Positions 35,717 through 49,500 of a DNA stretch of 64,000 nucleotides are shown piece after piece; position 1 is the first letter of the stretch; each line of letters starts with the position of its first letter. The notes under the pieces were generated by a model that saw only the letters and a list, made by a program, of their open reading frames with translations, had not been told where the DNA came from and made no database searches. The DNA comes from Tubiluchus corallicola. Its lineage: Eukaryota; Priapulida; Priapulimorpha; Priapulimorphida; Tubiluchidae. A program made the position numbers and the translations under genes. The DNA lies in the NCBI GenBank assembly GCA_030141605.1, contig JAQGDQ010000448.1, forward strand, positions 126,001 through 190,000, in the 5' to 3' direction.

Positions 35717-37458
35717 ATGGCTAGTTTCTGTAACTAAGGTGCAAACTTATTGCATAGTGTACTTTTGTAAAAGATATTGCTCCTTTTATATTGTTGCTAT
35801 TTGCTATAAATAAACATAAGCAAACAAACTGTTTGCGAGCAATAACAGAAACGCTTCAGGCAATGTCAAATCAAATCAATTAATGAATTATTCTTTATCT
35901 CAGTGCATAACATTAATTAAAATTAAGCATGATTTATAGCTAATCAAATAGGAAGAAGTGGCGAAAAATATACGTTATCGAGTCAGCCACCTCAGCTCAG
36001 TTCTATTTATAAATATTTCGCATGCAGTGCGGATGATCGCTGTTCAAATTTAATAATGTTGAATTAAGTACTTGTTTTCACCTATGTAACATCAAGCATG
36101 TATATGATAACAATGATGACACAGTCGTGAGAATCATGTAAAATCAGGAAAGATTTAGAAAATGAAAAATTGAACTAAGTTGACTTTCCCAACTGTCGAT
36201 TATTGGTGATCCTTATATGTTATTAATGAAAACAATGAAAGTAACAAAAACGGACCATTGTATTGCATGTGACTACATTTATCCTCTAGTGTTTTACTTT
36301 ATTTTTAGGTTCAATGCGATTAGTACACTTTTTAAATATATTTCAAGTCCAACAGTTTTTAGTTTTCATGAACTTTAAATCGTGTAAAATATAGCAAGAT
36401 ACCATGAGAACAATAATCACTTGTTTACAGCTACTATGTTGATATACCTTTTGTAAAAATTGCATTATTTGAAGCCTAATAACTAGTCTCAAGCCATTAG
36501 CTGTTAATCCCTGACTATAATGTTTTCAAGTAATGATAAAGAAATTTTATCAACCTGATGTTTCTGTTATGATTTAACGCTGACTCCCGAAATCATTGAT
36601 GAAAATCACCTGTATGGAAACTAGCCCAGCAGTTTCAGTTTTTGAATCGCATGTACTGTATTCGCAATTAACTTTATGTCTCTAAGATTTTAATCACTGT
36701 ATTATATAAAGTTTTTGTCTTGTGAACTCAATGGAGATGATGTGAATGGACGCTGATAACATGCAAGATCAATCTGTAACTGATACTGAACGTTATTGAA
36801 AGTACTGATAGCGAAAGATCAATTTCGGTGTCTCATTTTTAACAACAACAAAGAAAGTGGTGTTCCTAATTATCATATAATAGTATTGTGACGTACACGT
36901 ATGTCATCATGACATCATAGAAAAAAACTTCTGGAGCACTTTTTTGTCAGTCGGTAATATATATGGTATTAGAGGCTAGATGGTTTTAAAGATGTAACTG
37001 ATTTTTAATTCCAGTAGGCGCAGTCTTGGATTTATGCGTATATCTCAAATACTAATCTCGATTTTAACCAATTAATATATCAGGTTGCCTGAATACTAAC
37101 AGAATATGAAAGAGAAAAAATTCTATTACAGTTTGTTCTAGGTACCTCCCTACTATCAACTATCTTTACCCACCTGTATAATTTATTAACTTATATACTT
37201 TATATAAATTTTGTGGCATGACTGGCTTGAAATTTCCTGCATCAAGGCTAGTAAAGGTCACGTGAAATAATATCTGACTTGCACTTTTTAATATTGAAAA
37301 TTTAGGTCCAATCAGTTATAAATGACTTTTGATTTAAGCTTAAACATTGGCACAAAAATTTGCTTATCACCTAAAAATTATGTGAATGCTGAGCTTTTCT
37401 TATTTAGGTGTGAATGGAATTTTGAAAGTTTTTGACTGTGAATAAATTTCCTTGTGTG

Positions 37459-38040
37459 ATGACTTCTAATATTGAAGAAGTGGCAAGACAGTTAGTTCAG
37501 AAGATATTGAGTAGAGCAACAGAATTATTTGTTTTGGAAAATGAAAAGCAAATTGCTGAAGCTGAAAGCCTTTGTAGCAAAGCTTTAATCAATCTCGATG
37601 CACTTCTTCGATGGGAGAATGTAGTACGGGAAAATGATTTCGTTGTCCCAAACATTGATTGGCCTTCAGTTAAAAGCTTTAATGCCAAAATTGGTGAAGA
37701 AAAGATCGAAGATTTTATGAAGACATGGAATTTGAATGATAAGTGGCTCCACTTTACTGAATTTTTACGCATGGAGGCACATGCTTACAGTGACCACTAC
37801 ATGTACAGAGTCACCTGGAGCATTCCAACACAGGTGGAGCCAATTCCTCGTGTTACAGCTGCCGTTTATTTTACTCTGGAGGTGCCATTTCATAAGTCGG
37901 ACGATAACTTAATTAATGTGTACTACGTTTTTGAAAATAATCACCTCATTCACCGGCCAGGTTATTCCAGATTTCGAGAAAAGTGGTTGTCAGACATTCT
38001 GCAAAGCAAATTAATCTTGATTAAACGGTTGAAATTTTAA
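37459..38040 (+). CDS. AKAP14: AKAP14-like 28-kDa A-kinase anchor protein
   Basis: A 193-residue intronless frame, close to the 197 residues of human AKAP14. Residues 5-26 (IEEVARQLVQKILSRATELF) form an amphipathic helix with the spacing of a PKA RII-binding helix and lie where AKAP14 has its own. The C-terminal half carries the family pattern: YRVTWSIPTQ, PRVTAAVYFTLEV, VYYVFEN and HRPGYSRFREKWL (about 165-177). Vertebrate AKAP14 anchors PKA to the ciliary axoneme. I chose the ATG at 37459; the frame is open nine codons further upstream but has no ATG there. An acceptor-like TATTTAG at 37401-37407 suggests a 5' UTR intron. A polyA signal lies 80 nt past the stop. Overall similarity to human is modest, so a related AKAP28-domain protein is possible. 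Confidence 0.8.
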   Translation: MTSNIEEVARQLVQKILSRATELFVLENEKQIAEAESLCSKALINLDALLRWENVVRENDFVVPNIDWPSVKSFNAKIGEEKIEDFMKTWNLNDKWLHFTEFLRMEAHAYSDHYMYRVTWSIPTQVEPIPRVTAAVYFTLEVPFHKSDDNLINVYYVFENNHLIHRPGYSRFREKWLSDILQSKLILIKRLKF

Positions 38041-38119
38041 CAGACACCAGTCAATAGACAGCCTGTACATATTTTTAAATTGTTGTCATTTGGACTGCAC
38101 TTCATTTTGTTTTAATTTA

Positions 38120-38125
38120 AATAAA
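38120..38125 (+). terminator. Polyadenylation signal for the AKAP14-like gene
   Basis: AATAAA 80 nt after the stop codon. A second AATAAA lies at 38199-38204. Confidence 0.6.
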
Positions 38126-38204
38126 CTTGAATAACAATTGTATGTTAAGTTTTAGGTATACTAGGCTTACTGTATGCTTAGATTGTTTGTATGCACACAA
38201 TAAA

Positions 38205-40520
38205 GTGTACGCCCTCTTATTTAACCATACATTTTCTTACTATTTATTGACACATTTAAATGTTTTCTTTGTATCACATTTATACAGTGCTTTTTAATAT
38301 TGCATAATTGAATTATATGATGAATTACATAACCTTTGATTCAATTGATTACAATTATTGCATACATCTTGAAGTTACGAAATATTTATACATCTACCTT
38401 GTTTAAATTGGTTGATGATTGTATTGTAATAGTACTTCAGCTTTTAAATTCAATTAATTAAATTGCAATATAATGTACTGGTGTTTTTTACTTTTTTTAT
38501 AAGGATCATTATGCATAAATGCAAGGAGATAAGGAAAAACACGTCATTCAAAATTATTTTTCACACAAAGCTGAAAATTTATAGCTAATTAGATCTGCTT
38601 ATTATCATTTATTACTGTCCCAAAGTAATACTGCAGTTCGTGCATTCTGGCTAATTCTATTAAACATGTTAATATGTTTACCAATTACTCCCTATCATCA
38701 TGGCTCCTGTTCATATTGCTAAAAACAAATGTTCCATCATGGTTTACATGACAAATCTAATGAAAATGAGATAAAATGAACTTTCTCTTGTGGGTAATTC
38801 TAGGTCATATGTAAATTGCAAGCTGCGTCAAGCAAAACATTTTTAAGTGCACTTTGTGCACCAAAATCAGTAATTTAATGGCAACTTTTTTGTTGTCACA
38901 AAATCTTTAGTGGCCAAAATATTCAAGTGTTTTTTGTGGTGTGTTAGCTAATTGTATAAGACAGTTTCAGCTAATTAAAGGGCGATTTATTCCTTAGTTT
39001 AGTATAATGTTATGCTTGGATAATTGCTGTTTAGTTAATTGAGCTTCCACTTCAGCTTGCTATTTTAGCAATTCATTATGTACACAGAATAGCATTAATT
39101 TTAGTCAATGTAGAGTTGGCTCACTTGCCTGGTCTTATTAGTTTCTTCTCAGTGAGTCAGAACTTGGAACGTTACCAACATGCATTAGTCAGAGGCACAA
39201 GTGATTGAATAAATTTGATTAGTCAGTAGTCAATATTTGAAACTATGCACAAAAAAAACAATTAAATTTTAATAACCGCAGGTTTGTATTTTGTGAATAC
39301 ACCTAAACTCTGTACTGATACACGCAATGTTATTAGCTTTGCACAAAATTGAGCTTCTTTACAAATTCAGTTTTAAAATTTTTAAACCCAGATTTATTTG
39401 CAGACAACCAAATAATATTTTCGCACACGTACATAGCAAACAAGCAGCCAAGAGAGACGGGGTGGCGAAAAGACAAAAAGTCGTCTAGTCTGCCACCCTT
39501 TAACTGAAATGATAACAAAAGACAAATTTTCACTATGTGAGCTAGTTGAAAGTTTTGCTTCTGTTATACATAAGAGTATAAAATATTTTGTGTCTGAACA
39601 GAAATACTAAATGTCTTAGGCTTACACTCAATGAAAACTGTTTATGTAATTATCAATAGTCTTCCATCTGTTCATGTGAACTTTCCCATCTAGTTTGTAT
39701 AAAATCAATAATCTTTTTGAGCTATGTAAGTTTATAGGAAAGTATTCAGTAGAAGTTATTCAAGACGACTGCTGATTATTTTTCTAATATTGAAATTCAT
39801 AGAAAGTACTAGAAAATTAACATGCTTTACTCATAAAAGAAGATAAACACGTTTATGTATTAGTCAGTTCATTCATTTGCATTTGAGAATAAAGATAACT
39901 AGATTTTTGTTCTGATTTGATGTTATTATTAGATAATTTATCTTGAACAATAATATATCCAGCAAGTTGTTACTAGTTAGTAACACATGCATTTGTTATG
40001 CGTGCATAGTTCATGTGTTAGTTGAGCTACATTCATAAACATCAAGACAAGATCGCAATTATAGGTTCAGACTAAAAATGAAAGTTTAATATTTTTCTTT
40101 GATATGAGTGCAAGGCAGTTGATACTTAAATAATCAGTGCAAGTGTTAAATGCAATAGAATTACACTAATACAGTGTCAAAGGAAAAGATAAACAAAAAT
40201 AAAGTAGGAATTCAATGATGCAATGCAGTGCATTATTTTTGCTTGTAATGACAAAAGTTTGTGCACATGGTAAATTGGTAATTAGACAGTGCTTTGTGGT
40301 TAAAATTATGAAAACACAGTATTTTAGATCTTTTATAAACGTCCTCTTGGCTGTGGTAGAAAGTTGTTTGGTAAATTTTTTGTGTAAAAATGACAGCAAT
40401 ATGAACAAATCTCACGTGCGATTTCAGTGAATTGCTCCTTTTGAATTTAGAGAAACTTTGTGTTCAGCGTATTGCACATACTTTTGTATAGTGTTTATTT
40501 ATTTAGGTTGTGCTGCACAG
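38205..40520. other. Intergenic region without a recognised gene
   Basis: AT-rich sequence between the AKAP14-like gene and the first FAM149 exon. Apart from a repeat copy at 39450-39510 I see nothing interpretable. Confidence 0.6.
39450..39510 (-). mobile_element. Short dispersed repeat copy (RLDD-type tail)
   Basis: On the minus strand it encodes KGGRLDDFLSFRHPVSL. It shares KGxxLDDF and surrounding nucleotides with the minus strand at 34625-34690. Confidence 0.35.
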
Positions 40521-40546
40521 CTGAACATCACCTAGGTAAAGATAAA

Positions 40547-43500
40547 ATGACTGGTTTTGAAGAGCTAGACATAGCATGTCCAGATATATTCGCAAAACTC
40601 CAGAACCTGATGTGTAAGATAATAATTTTTAATCTTTTAGTCATCAACTTATCTACCCCATATATGTTTTTCTGTGATTCATACAGACATTGTCCAAACT
40701 GAAGCCATTTCAGGATGCAAGTTATTTATAACCAGAATTTGTGAATTAGATTTTTAATGAGGTTTCGGTTTTTGGCTCAGCCTTCTGTTACACCGTCAAT
40801 ATCAAAAATGCCCTGTGTTTGCAGTGATTTTAAGGCCTATTCCAAAGTTTATCTTGTTAATATAACAAACTTTTCTAATGGTGTTTGGATTTTGTGTGGT
40901 GTGTAAACAGTAACCCAGTCATAATATACAGGAAAAGGCAATGTTTACTTCTGAGTGCATAATTTGATGCTCGTTGTGAAACACTAACTATTCAAGTAAT
41001 TTTTGTTTAATGTATTTCAGTAAAGAACTGTTAAAAAAGAATGGTATGGTTTCATCTGATTTTCCTCATCCTGGGTCTGCAGTCGACGATGTACCATTTG
41101 AAAGGCCCTATGAAAATGGTGCACTTCCATCGCTGCACTTTGATAGAGAGACACCCATTTATACGGGCCCACAAGAAAAGGCTGACCGTTATTTAGATTA
41201 CGACACTATTGATGCAAATTATGGAAGCGAAAATTCCAGTGATGCTAATGGGTAATAATTTTTGTCTATAATTACGTAATTTTAAACTGCATTACATGGA
41301 TGGTTTTGCTAAAATGAGTGAGCTAAACAGGCTTATATTCATGTAATAAAGAGCTACACAACAGGGAGTAATCACCACTATAGTTACAATGGCTATATGT
41401 CTTGCAGTTCTACTGACAGAAAGTGCCCCACATAGAATTTGAAATTAAGTGGCCATCTTTGGTTCTGTTGGAGGCATTTCTAAAAGTGGTGCTATACATT
41501 TCTTTCAATTTTTTGTTTTTTCTCCAAAGAGTTGTCAATTTTTCTAAAGTGAATTTTGCAACACGTAAATTGTTGCATAAATACACATACATTGGCATGC
41601 TTGTGCAAAATTTTGGAAAAAATATTAGGAGAAAGAGCCTAAGAAATCACAGACTATTTTGTATGCCATTAGCTTTTCGTGAAATTTAAATAGACAGATA
41701 GCCCCTGACATTTAATAGGCTATTCAGTTGTTATTGGCTCGATTCTAGTCTTCTTTTATGTTTTTAAACTATTTAATAATGAATGTAGGTTTTTGCAAAA
41801 AACGCACCCACGAACAATACCAGAATAAGTGATATGTGTTAGATAACTACTGTGATGTTAGAAAAACCAAAGCATTTGAATACATGTCTAGTTCTCTTCT
41901 GCAGAAGTTTTGCATCGACATTTGGAGGTGAAAGTCTCAACTTTGCTGAAGTTTTTGGACAAGTGTACCCTGATGAATGGGACAGCATTGCATCGACTGA
42001 GCGCAGTAGTTTGTACTCGTGGGGCGATGAGGCAAGTTAAGTTCTATAAAGTTATATGGTAAAAGTATATTCTGTCATAGTTTCTGTGATATGGCATGTT
42101 AGATGAATTAGAGGAAATTGAGCTTTCTTTCTGTGACAAGTGAAAATCTTTTGTCATTGCCAGTGTAAAACGTACTTTCTTGCAGTTGTTTATTTTAATA
42201 TTTGCTTTTTGCATTAAGCAATTCTTTGCAATTAGGAATTTGAAAGTAAGACATCAGTGGTTGTACGGCAGCTCTTTGATGATATCGATGCCATGCTATA
42301 TGAGGGTTGCATTTCCAACAAGGAAGTTAGTCAGCAGGCAGAAGAGTGGTGTGTAAAGTATCCACACTTAAGGTATACTAACGTTTGTTCTTATTTAATA
42401 ATGTAGCCGGTAATAAGTAATATTTTGAATACACAATAAAGTACAGACCTTGCAGATGCAGAATTAGTGTCGTTAATCGATACTCATTGGGCGATATCGA
42501 TACGATACTTTTTCCCATCAATACGATATCGATACTAGCATTCTTGTGCTATGTGGTATGATACAATAAATTTTACATTTCAAAAAAAATTGATACATTT
42601 TTCTAGAAAAACAACTGGTATGAGTGAAAAAACCTGTTAAATCAAAGACTAACTTTACTGAGTAATACACTTTTGCCTGCACTGTGGCAATTTAGTAGAT
42701 CCTTTTTCTAGAAAGCAATTAGTTAGGATGTTACTTAAAAAAAAGAATTTCAAGCAGAAATATATGTAGATGAAGATGTTACATAGATCTGCGATTTGAG
42801 TACGATATTTCTTGATGTCAGTTCGATACAATATCGATACAATTCCTATACTTGGATAATAATATGGGATTTGCATAAATAATTATGAATTCAGTGTTGT
42901 TTAACAACACTACCAGGAGTGCTCATGTGTTAGAGGGGCCTGTGGTTGTTAAGAAGAGTCAGCATGAAATCATGAAGAATTAAAGGCAGGATGTGACATC
43001 TTATGATCGATTTTAAAGATTGTAGTATATCTGTAGGCCACAAGAATTTACCTTTGAATGAAAGTTCCTATCACATTATTTTGCAGATGGCCTCAAATAT
43101 ATAGTTATGCTACCTATAACCTTTATGAATAAATACAAATGCTAATATGTTTTTGTTTGTATCTATAAGATCATTATTACTTTTTTCTGAAATATAGAGT
43201 ATTGGGAAAGCAGATTTCTGCTTGCATGGACTTTGGGTATTCCTTTTACTCTACAAGTGGTGGGGAAGATTTGGAGTCAGTTCTCTTGGTGGCATCATCT
43301 CTGCCAAATTCGTTGAGCAGTCATATCAGTGCTGATGCAGTTGATCACTCTAGGTAGAATATTTTAACTGATTAGAATATGCTTCATAGATTGTATATCC
43401 TGGCCAAGTGGATAGATACACACCCATCAGGAGAGTGGCTTGTGGTAGCTGTGAGGGTTTGATACTTGCATTAGGTGGTTAAATCTGTAATATTTGGCTG

Positions 43501-46500
43501 TTTACCTCATTTTTTTAAAAGATGTGCATACATAGTGCAGTGGCTCATCTTTGAGAGATATATCTGTGATAGTGAGCCAGGCTCCAGTCAGGTCACAAAC
43601 TCTACATAATTAAGCCGTGCTTTGAATACTAATTTCCGGTATGCTCTGTGCCAAAGCTTATGAAAAAACATTATAATGAAGAGTTACGGTTATTGCCAGA
43701 ATTACTTTCCCTACAAATATGAGCTCATTGCAATGTAAATTTTACATTTTCAGTTTGGTTATTAGTGGCTCTCAGTTATTAGCTCAGTCTTTGACAGCAT
43801 CTTCAGAACTGAATAGCAGACATTCAGAGGAGGTATCTTTTGAAGAGGAAATAATTGAATCTCATGGCACTTATGAGGAGGTTTTAGCTATTGATTCTAG
43901 GTTTGTCATCGTTTATTAGAAGTGACTAATTTTTTTTACCTGTTTGTGCACATAGTTTTTGCTTTATTATTTTTCTGAAAGTTACATTGTGATATGCACA
44001 GTTAAACACTGAAAAAACTATTTTTTCCGTTTTAATTCTGCAACTAATTTTCAATATTGCATTCTTGTTCTTCGTCTAACCTGCTTGGAAAGAAGGTGAT
44101 ATTACTTTGCCTAGTAAAAGCTTTGCTATATTTAATGTATGGCTATAGTCTGTTCCTTCTTGTTTTTAATCATTTAATCGTTTACTCTCTGGTAGTAATT
44201 GATTATGTCCTACTAGCTGAGCCTGTGCTTGGTTTCTATTTAAATGTGCAAGCTGATGGTTACAGAAAAATACTGATTATTTATGATTGATAAACCCCAT
44301 GCTGAATCTTATTGGCAAATATTTAAGCCGTACATGAATTTCAGTAAAGGCTTAGTAAATTATGGTTAAGTTGGAGTAAACTATTAGCTCTGTTCTGCTC
44401 ATGCAACTTTACAATTTGGAATAATTTGTATGTAGGTTCTACTTGTTTTTCTTTCCATTAGGGAGTTTTCTTCTCATTCTCTTGCCTCATCATCGACATT
44501 CTCAGGCACCTTAACACTGCAGAGAAAAGGATTACCTCCTGTTTCTCCCAGTGCTGTTATGATGGATAGCATTCTTGCCAACTTATTTCAACATACTTGG
44601 GTCGACATCGTGTCTTGGTTAAAGCCACTGTTTCTTGCTTACTTACGAGCTTTGGATAGTAAAGGTAGCTGCCAAGTTATAGTTTAAACATGTCTCTAGA
44701 ATTTGTAAACAAAGTGAAATGAATTTCAAGGACATTGACTGCTTGTTCACTGCCAAAAGGAAACAATTTAGCAACTTTTTCTTAATTACGAAAATTCATA
44801 TATAAATGACAGTTTAGTTGAAGAGAGATGACACAACAAATTTTCTAATGACTGTGGAAAACTCAAATTTAATGACAGAAGTTTTAGTTTTTTTCCTATT
44901 CTTTCATATATGTAACATCATACTTACAGATTTTATTGCATTTTGCTGATACACTATGAGTAAGCTTAACCTTAGGCATTTTCATGCTGCAGCAAAGTCT
45001 AGTAACCAAAATTGCAGTTCTTTGTAGTATATATTGTGTTAACATTGTTACTTTTGTGCATGATTTGTTTGTTGTAGTTGCATTGTTTTGTTGCTTTTGT
45101 GAATGTCTTGTTTGTGGCAAAATAATAATAATAGTAATAATAATAATGATAATAATAATATGGTTTGTGCTATGGCCAGTGATGTTCACTTTATCAAAAA
45201 AATATTTTTTGTGCTCAAGGAACTTACCTATGTACGTTTCCAGTTTTATGTATTTTTTATGAAATTCTCCAAGTTTGTGTTGTTTCTCTACAAATCTGCT
45301 AGTTTAAATAGGAATGGATTCCAAATTGATCAAATGTGCTACGTGCAGTATGTGTTAGCAGGCTTTGCAATTAACTACTGCTGTCAAAGGAAGATGTGTA
45401 TTCGGTGTTGTAGGTCAAATTAAGTGAATTAGCTTGTTGTTATATGGAAAAACATGATTTCATAGTTTTCACATACTGTTCCCATGATTTCACTTATACA
45501 GCAAATGCTGTTGAAAAGTAGACATGAGTTAGGTAATAGACAAACAACCAACAGAAATGTTACAGTAGCATTATGTCTTTAATTATACATGTGGTGCAAA
45601 TGCTATTTTCAGCAGTGGTATTGACATGCGTGGGAAAAATTGCTAGTAAACTGAGAGGTCAAAAAGATTGATATAGTTTATATAATCAAGGTTTTTTATT
45701 CTTATTATTATTTTGCAATGATTTATCTCCCCAAATTTTTCCTCTGAAGGCAAAAACAGGGTATTGACAACAGCAGGCAATCTTCCCGTGCTGCAGTCAT
45801 CAAGTCGAAAAACGTCTCTCCCAACTCCTCGGACGGCACAGGTATCTCACACTGCACTGGCATTTTGTATTTAGTACTCAGTAGTTTCTCCTTAGAATGA
45901 AGATTTAGAAATGCTAAGGAGTGACAGTTTTTTTGTGAATTTTCTATATTTTGCCTAAATAAAATACTCAGCAAAACTTTCAAAGTTGATATTAGCAGCC
46001 GTGTGTGCATTTTTATGATCACATAACAAACACTTATGTTTGGTTTTTATTTTGATAGGCTGGATTCGAACGACCAAATGCATTACACGGATTACTTACT
46101 GTTTCTAGCAAAGCATTGCAAATGCGTCCAGAGAGAATATCGTATGTACTAAAATGCACTGTCTTCTGTTACAGCTCGAGAACGTAAAAAAATCAATACA
46201 ATATTTATGCAGCTGTTACATAATTTTAAAAAATGAGGTATTTTAATGGAGAGATTTCTTTTGGGTTATCATAAAACAACTGAGTTGTCTGAAAACAGCG
46301 TGTTTGATAGTGCTAACCCGCAGCAACAAAGAATTATTAAATAATTATAAACTTATTAAAGAGTCGTGTCTATAACCTTTTAGCCATCGCTTTTTAATAA
46401 GTTTGCAATTATTTAGAAGGTTTTAATAAAAGTACTACCATAAGATAAATGGAAAAAGATCACCATAATGCTATGTACCTAATCCATATTCAGTGTTAGT

Positions 46501-49500
46501 GAAAAAGTCATCTTAGATTTGACTAAATGTCTATATTGACTATATTGCAGCCATTTTAAAGTTGATACACTGCTCTTTACCTGTTCACAATAGATTAAAA
46601 TATGCACTATGTAAGTTATAATCAATTAGTAACCACTTACCAACTGCTGTGTATATTTTGGGATTATAAGTTTATATTTTACTAAGACTGCTGTCCGTTT
46701 ATAGATGATGAAAGTCTGAGTTGAGCACATACAAGAATTTACTGGTTTACAGTCTGTATTCGATTTTTGTTATTTGTTAAAATTCCCTCATAATTGAGGT
46801 TGCAGTCAGGCAGGCCTAATGACCACATGTTTTTGATTCTTTCTTTGTATTTTGTATGAATTTTGTTTGTTTTTAAATATCGAAATACTTACATAAATTC
46901 ACTAGCCCACAAACTTGCTACTGCTAATGCAATGGCACGCCTTCCAATTTTTTTAGCAGCGTGCAACTAAAGAATAGCTTTATCTGCACAAATAATGCAA
47001 ATATTGTTTTTACTACAGCCATTGTTTTTATTTTTAGCTTAAGTGAAAATCTAGACCATCAATTTTCATTTGAATCTCAGCAGAGGCAAGACAGCACTCA
47101 GCTGAAGCAAGACAGTGTGCCACGCAGACAGGAAAACATTCAATATAAATTAGACAGCAATGGCACACAAACTCAGTTGAGACAAGGTGTTTCTAGCATG
47201 GAACCAACATCTTCTAGTTCTTTTCCTATGAAGCATTTCCGACCTGTCAGCCATCAGAGCCGTATTCCAGGACGACGAAGAGGTCTTTTAGCTGAGTTGA
47301 AATTAGTAAGCATTTTAATAACAAATTTCTTTGTTCATCAGAATTTTAATTTAGAATTATGTGTGATTGATGTGTGTCTTCTTAGTTGTTAATTATTGGT
47401 ATTTTATGCAAAAACGAGAATCTTTAGCTTATTACATATTAGTATTGAGTGATGTAGGTGACTTGAAAAGATTTCTTTCTACAGTAGGCGTGGTTTCTGG
47501 GTTTCACGGTTAATAGACTCAATCGCTTAATTGACTCAAAAATGCCGGGTACAGGCCGGTTCTATTCAAATGTACATAAAAACTGTCGTTAATTGACTCA
47601 ACTAACTCCAAATAATTGACTCAATATTTTTACTTCACATGCTTCAATAAGACACTTTCAGGTGGTTAATAAGATTTTGTGATTTTTATATCATCTTAGT
47701 TCGCTTTTGTCCTATAACATACCTAGAAACAATCATGTTAAGTACCATTTTGTTTGTAAGTAGGAATGCTTAGCATATGCTAATATGCTAGGCTAATGGT
47801 TTGCTTTGACTCGCCCCTCTCTGGCTCTGGCTGTCTTTGCCTGAAAGCTTAATCAGTTAGATGTTGCTGTTATGTCAGGGATGCAGGTAAAGTCCAGTAA
47901 GTACGTCATGATAGCAAGCGGGAGTTTAGGCGGAGCTACAGACGAAGCTACTTGCCGTGAAACACGGGCACCACTAACAGTTTAAAATATTTTTTTCTAA
48001 TTTTTAACTGCACAAAGGAATTTAGGCAGTACTTCATTTCTAAAATTCATTAAAAACCTTTGCAGTGCATAGTAAGCTGGTGACTCATACTTCTGTACCA
48101 GTAATACTACACCCATCGGTTAATAGGTTCAGTCGGTTAATTGGGTCAAAAAACTTCCGTCCCAAAGTGGTCTATTAAGTGGTGCTTACTGTATTTCAAA
48201 AACCACTATGGTGCCTTGATTTACATTTTACATTGTTTTGGGGTATTGTTTGTCTTGCTTTTATATAGCACAATACTGAAATTATATGTCAAAGTAACAC
48301 ACTCGGCTTTCTGTTTTTAGGAAGACAATACAAAGGAAAACATGCAGTCAAAAGCAGTACCCGGTGGGCTTTCATCAATTTCTCTTTCTCCTAGAGATTT
48401 CACTCTGCCACCTATAGAGTTCTTCAGTGAAAAACAGGAAAAACAGGTTAATTTTCATTTATTAGTTCAGCAATCTTTATACCATCTGTAAAATGTACTA
48501 ATATAACAGTGGAAAAGTATTAGGATAAGAACAAAGAACAGAAAATAAAGAATGTTTTTTTTCTTAAATAAGATAACAAGCATAATAAATGATTATTTTG
48601 ACATTATGAACTAACAGAGAGCATAAAATCCACATTTTCTAATGCAGTTTTTGATATGACACATTGAAAGTTACTATTAACCGATGCTATTTTTTAAAAA
48701 TTTTTGGCAAAGGAAATTTTGTGTTTCACTGTGCATGAGCGTTTACGGAATTTTCGATTTTTGAAAAGTTTCACTGAACTAGATCCTAAAATTTACTGCT
48801 GTAGTTTTGATCTGTCTGCATCAAAATTGATCTGTGACTTGGCTGCTAGAAATATTGCATAAAACCAAATTTTATTAGATGCCATTTCATTTAATTCTGC
48901 CGCGTGTGAAGTTAGCGCACTGTTGTTCATTTTGCTGATGCTTTTGGTCTTTGACAGAAACCAGGTGTTTCATCTGTGAGTAAAAACTACTTTAGAGCTA
49001 CAACTGCACTTGGCAGTAAAGTTTCTTCCAACCAGGATAACAGACCCAGTACCACTTTGCATAGGGTAAGAACTCATTTAAATAATAACTTTTAACTTAA
49101 ATTTCCTTAAATTTTGACCGTGTTCGTGTGCATACCACGCTCCTAACTTGATGCCCAGAAGTGCCATGAATCATGCTAGGATCCAAAATATCTCTGTTAT
49201 TGTTTTAGGCTGTAATTAATTCTATCATGTGTTTGTTTTTTCAGATTAATAGCTATGGTGAATCGCATCCAAATACTCCAGCTACAAACAGCAGGTCATA
49301 TCTGCTAAATGGTATGCAATGTTGCATTTTTGGCCTTTCTTAGTTTCTACTGGAATTGCTATAAAAATTGAAGTTAGGCAACGTTTATCCTTGCAAAGTC
49401 AATGAGAGAGGAAGTAAACATATTAGAACTACAAGTATCAGTCCTAAGATTCATTTTTGGCTTTTATAATCCTTAGAGCATATAGATTTTGGTATATATT

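Larger units (their letters stand above)
26575..37405. other. 10.8-kb region without a recognised gene
   Basis: No reading frame here matches a protein I know or is supported by splice sites with conserved coding sequence on either strand. It contains DNA-transposon ends, a LINE remnant, hairpins and simple repeats, listed separately. A slightly GC-richer stretch at about 28900-29340 has two overlapping minus-strand frames of 64-85 residues that I could not assign; it may be a gene or transposon fragment. Confidence 0.6.

Noticed and set aside
37432-37458. Upstream start for the AKAP14-like gene
   Set aside because: The upstream frame begins with TTG; nuclear animal genes normally use ATG, and the ATG at 37459 gives the expected length.
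44896-45423. Frames of 92-106 residues around the AAT microsatellite
   Set aside because: The Ile or Asn runs come from the microsatellite; it is intronic in FAM149.
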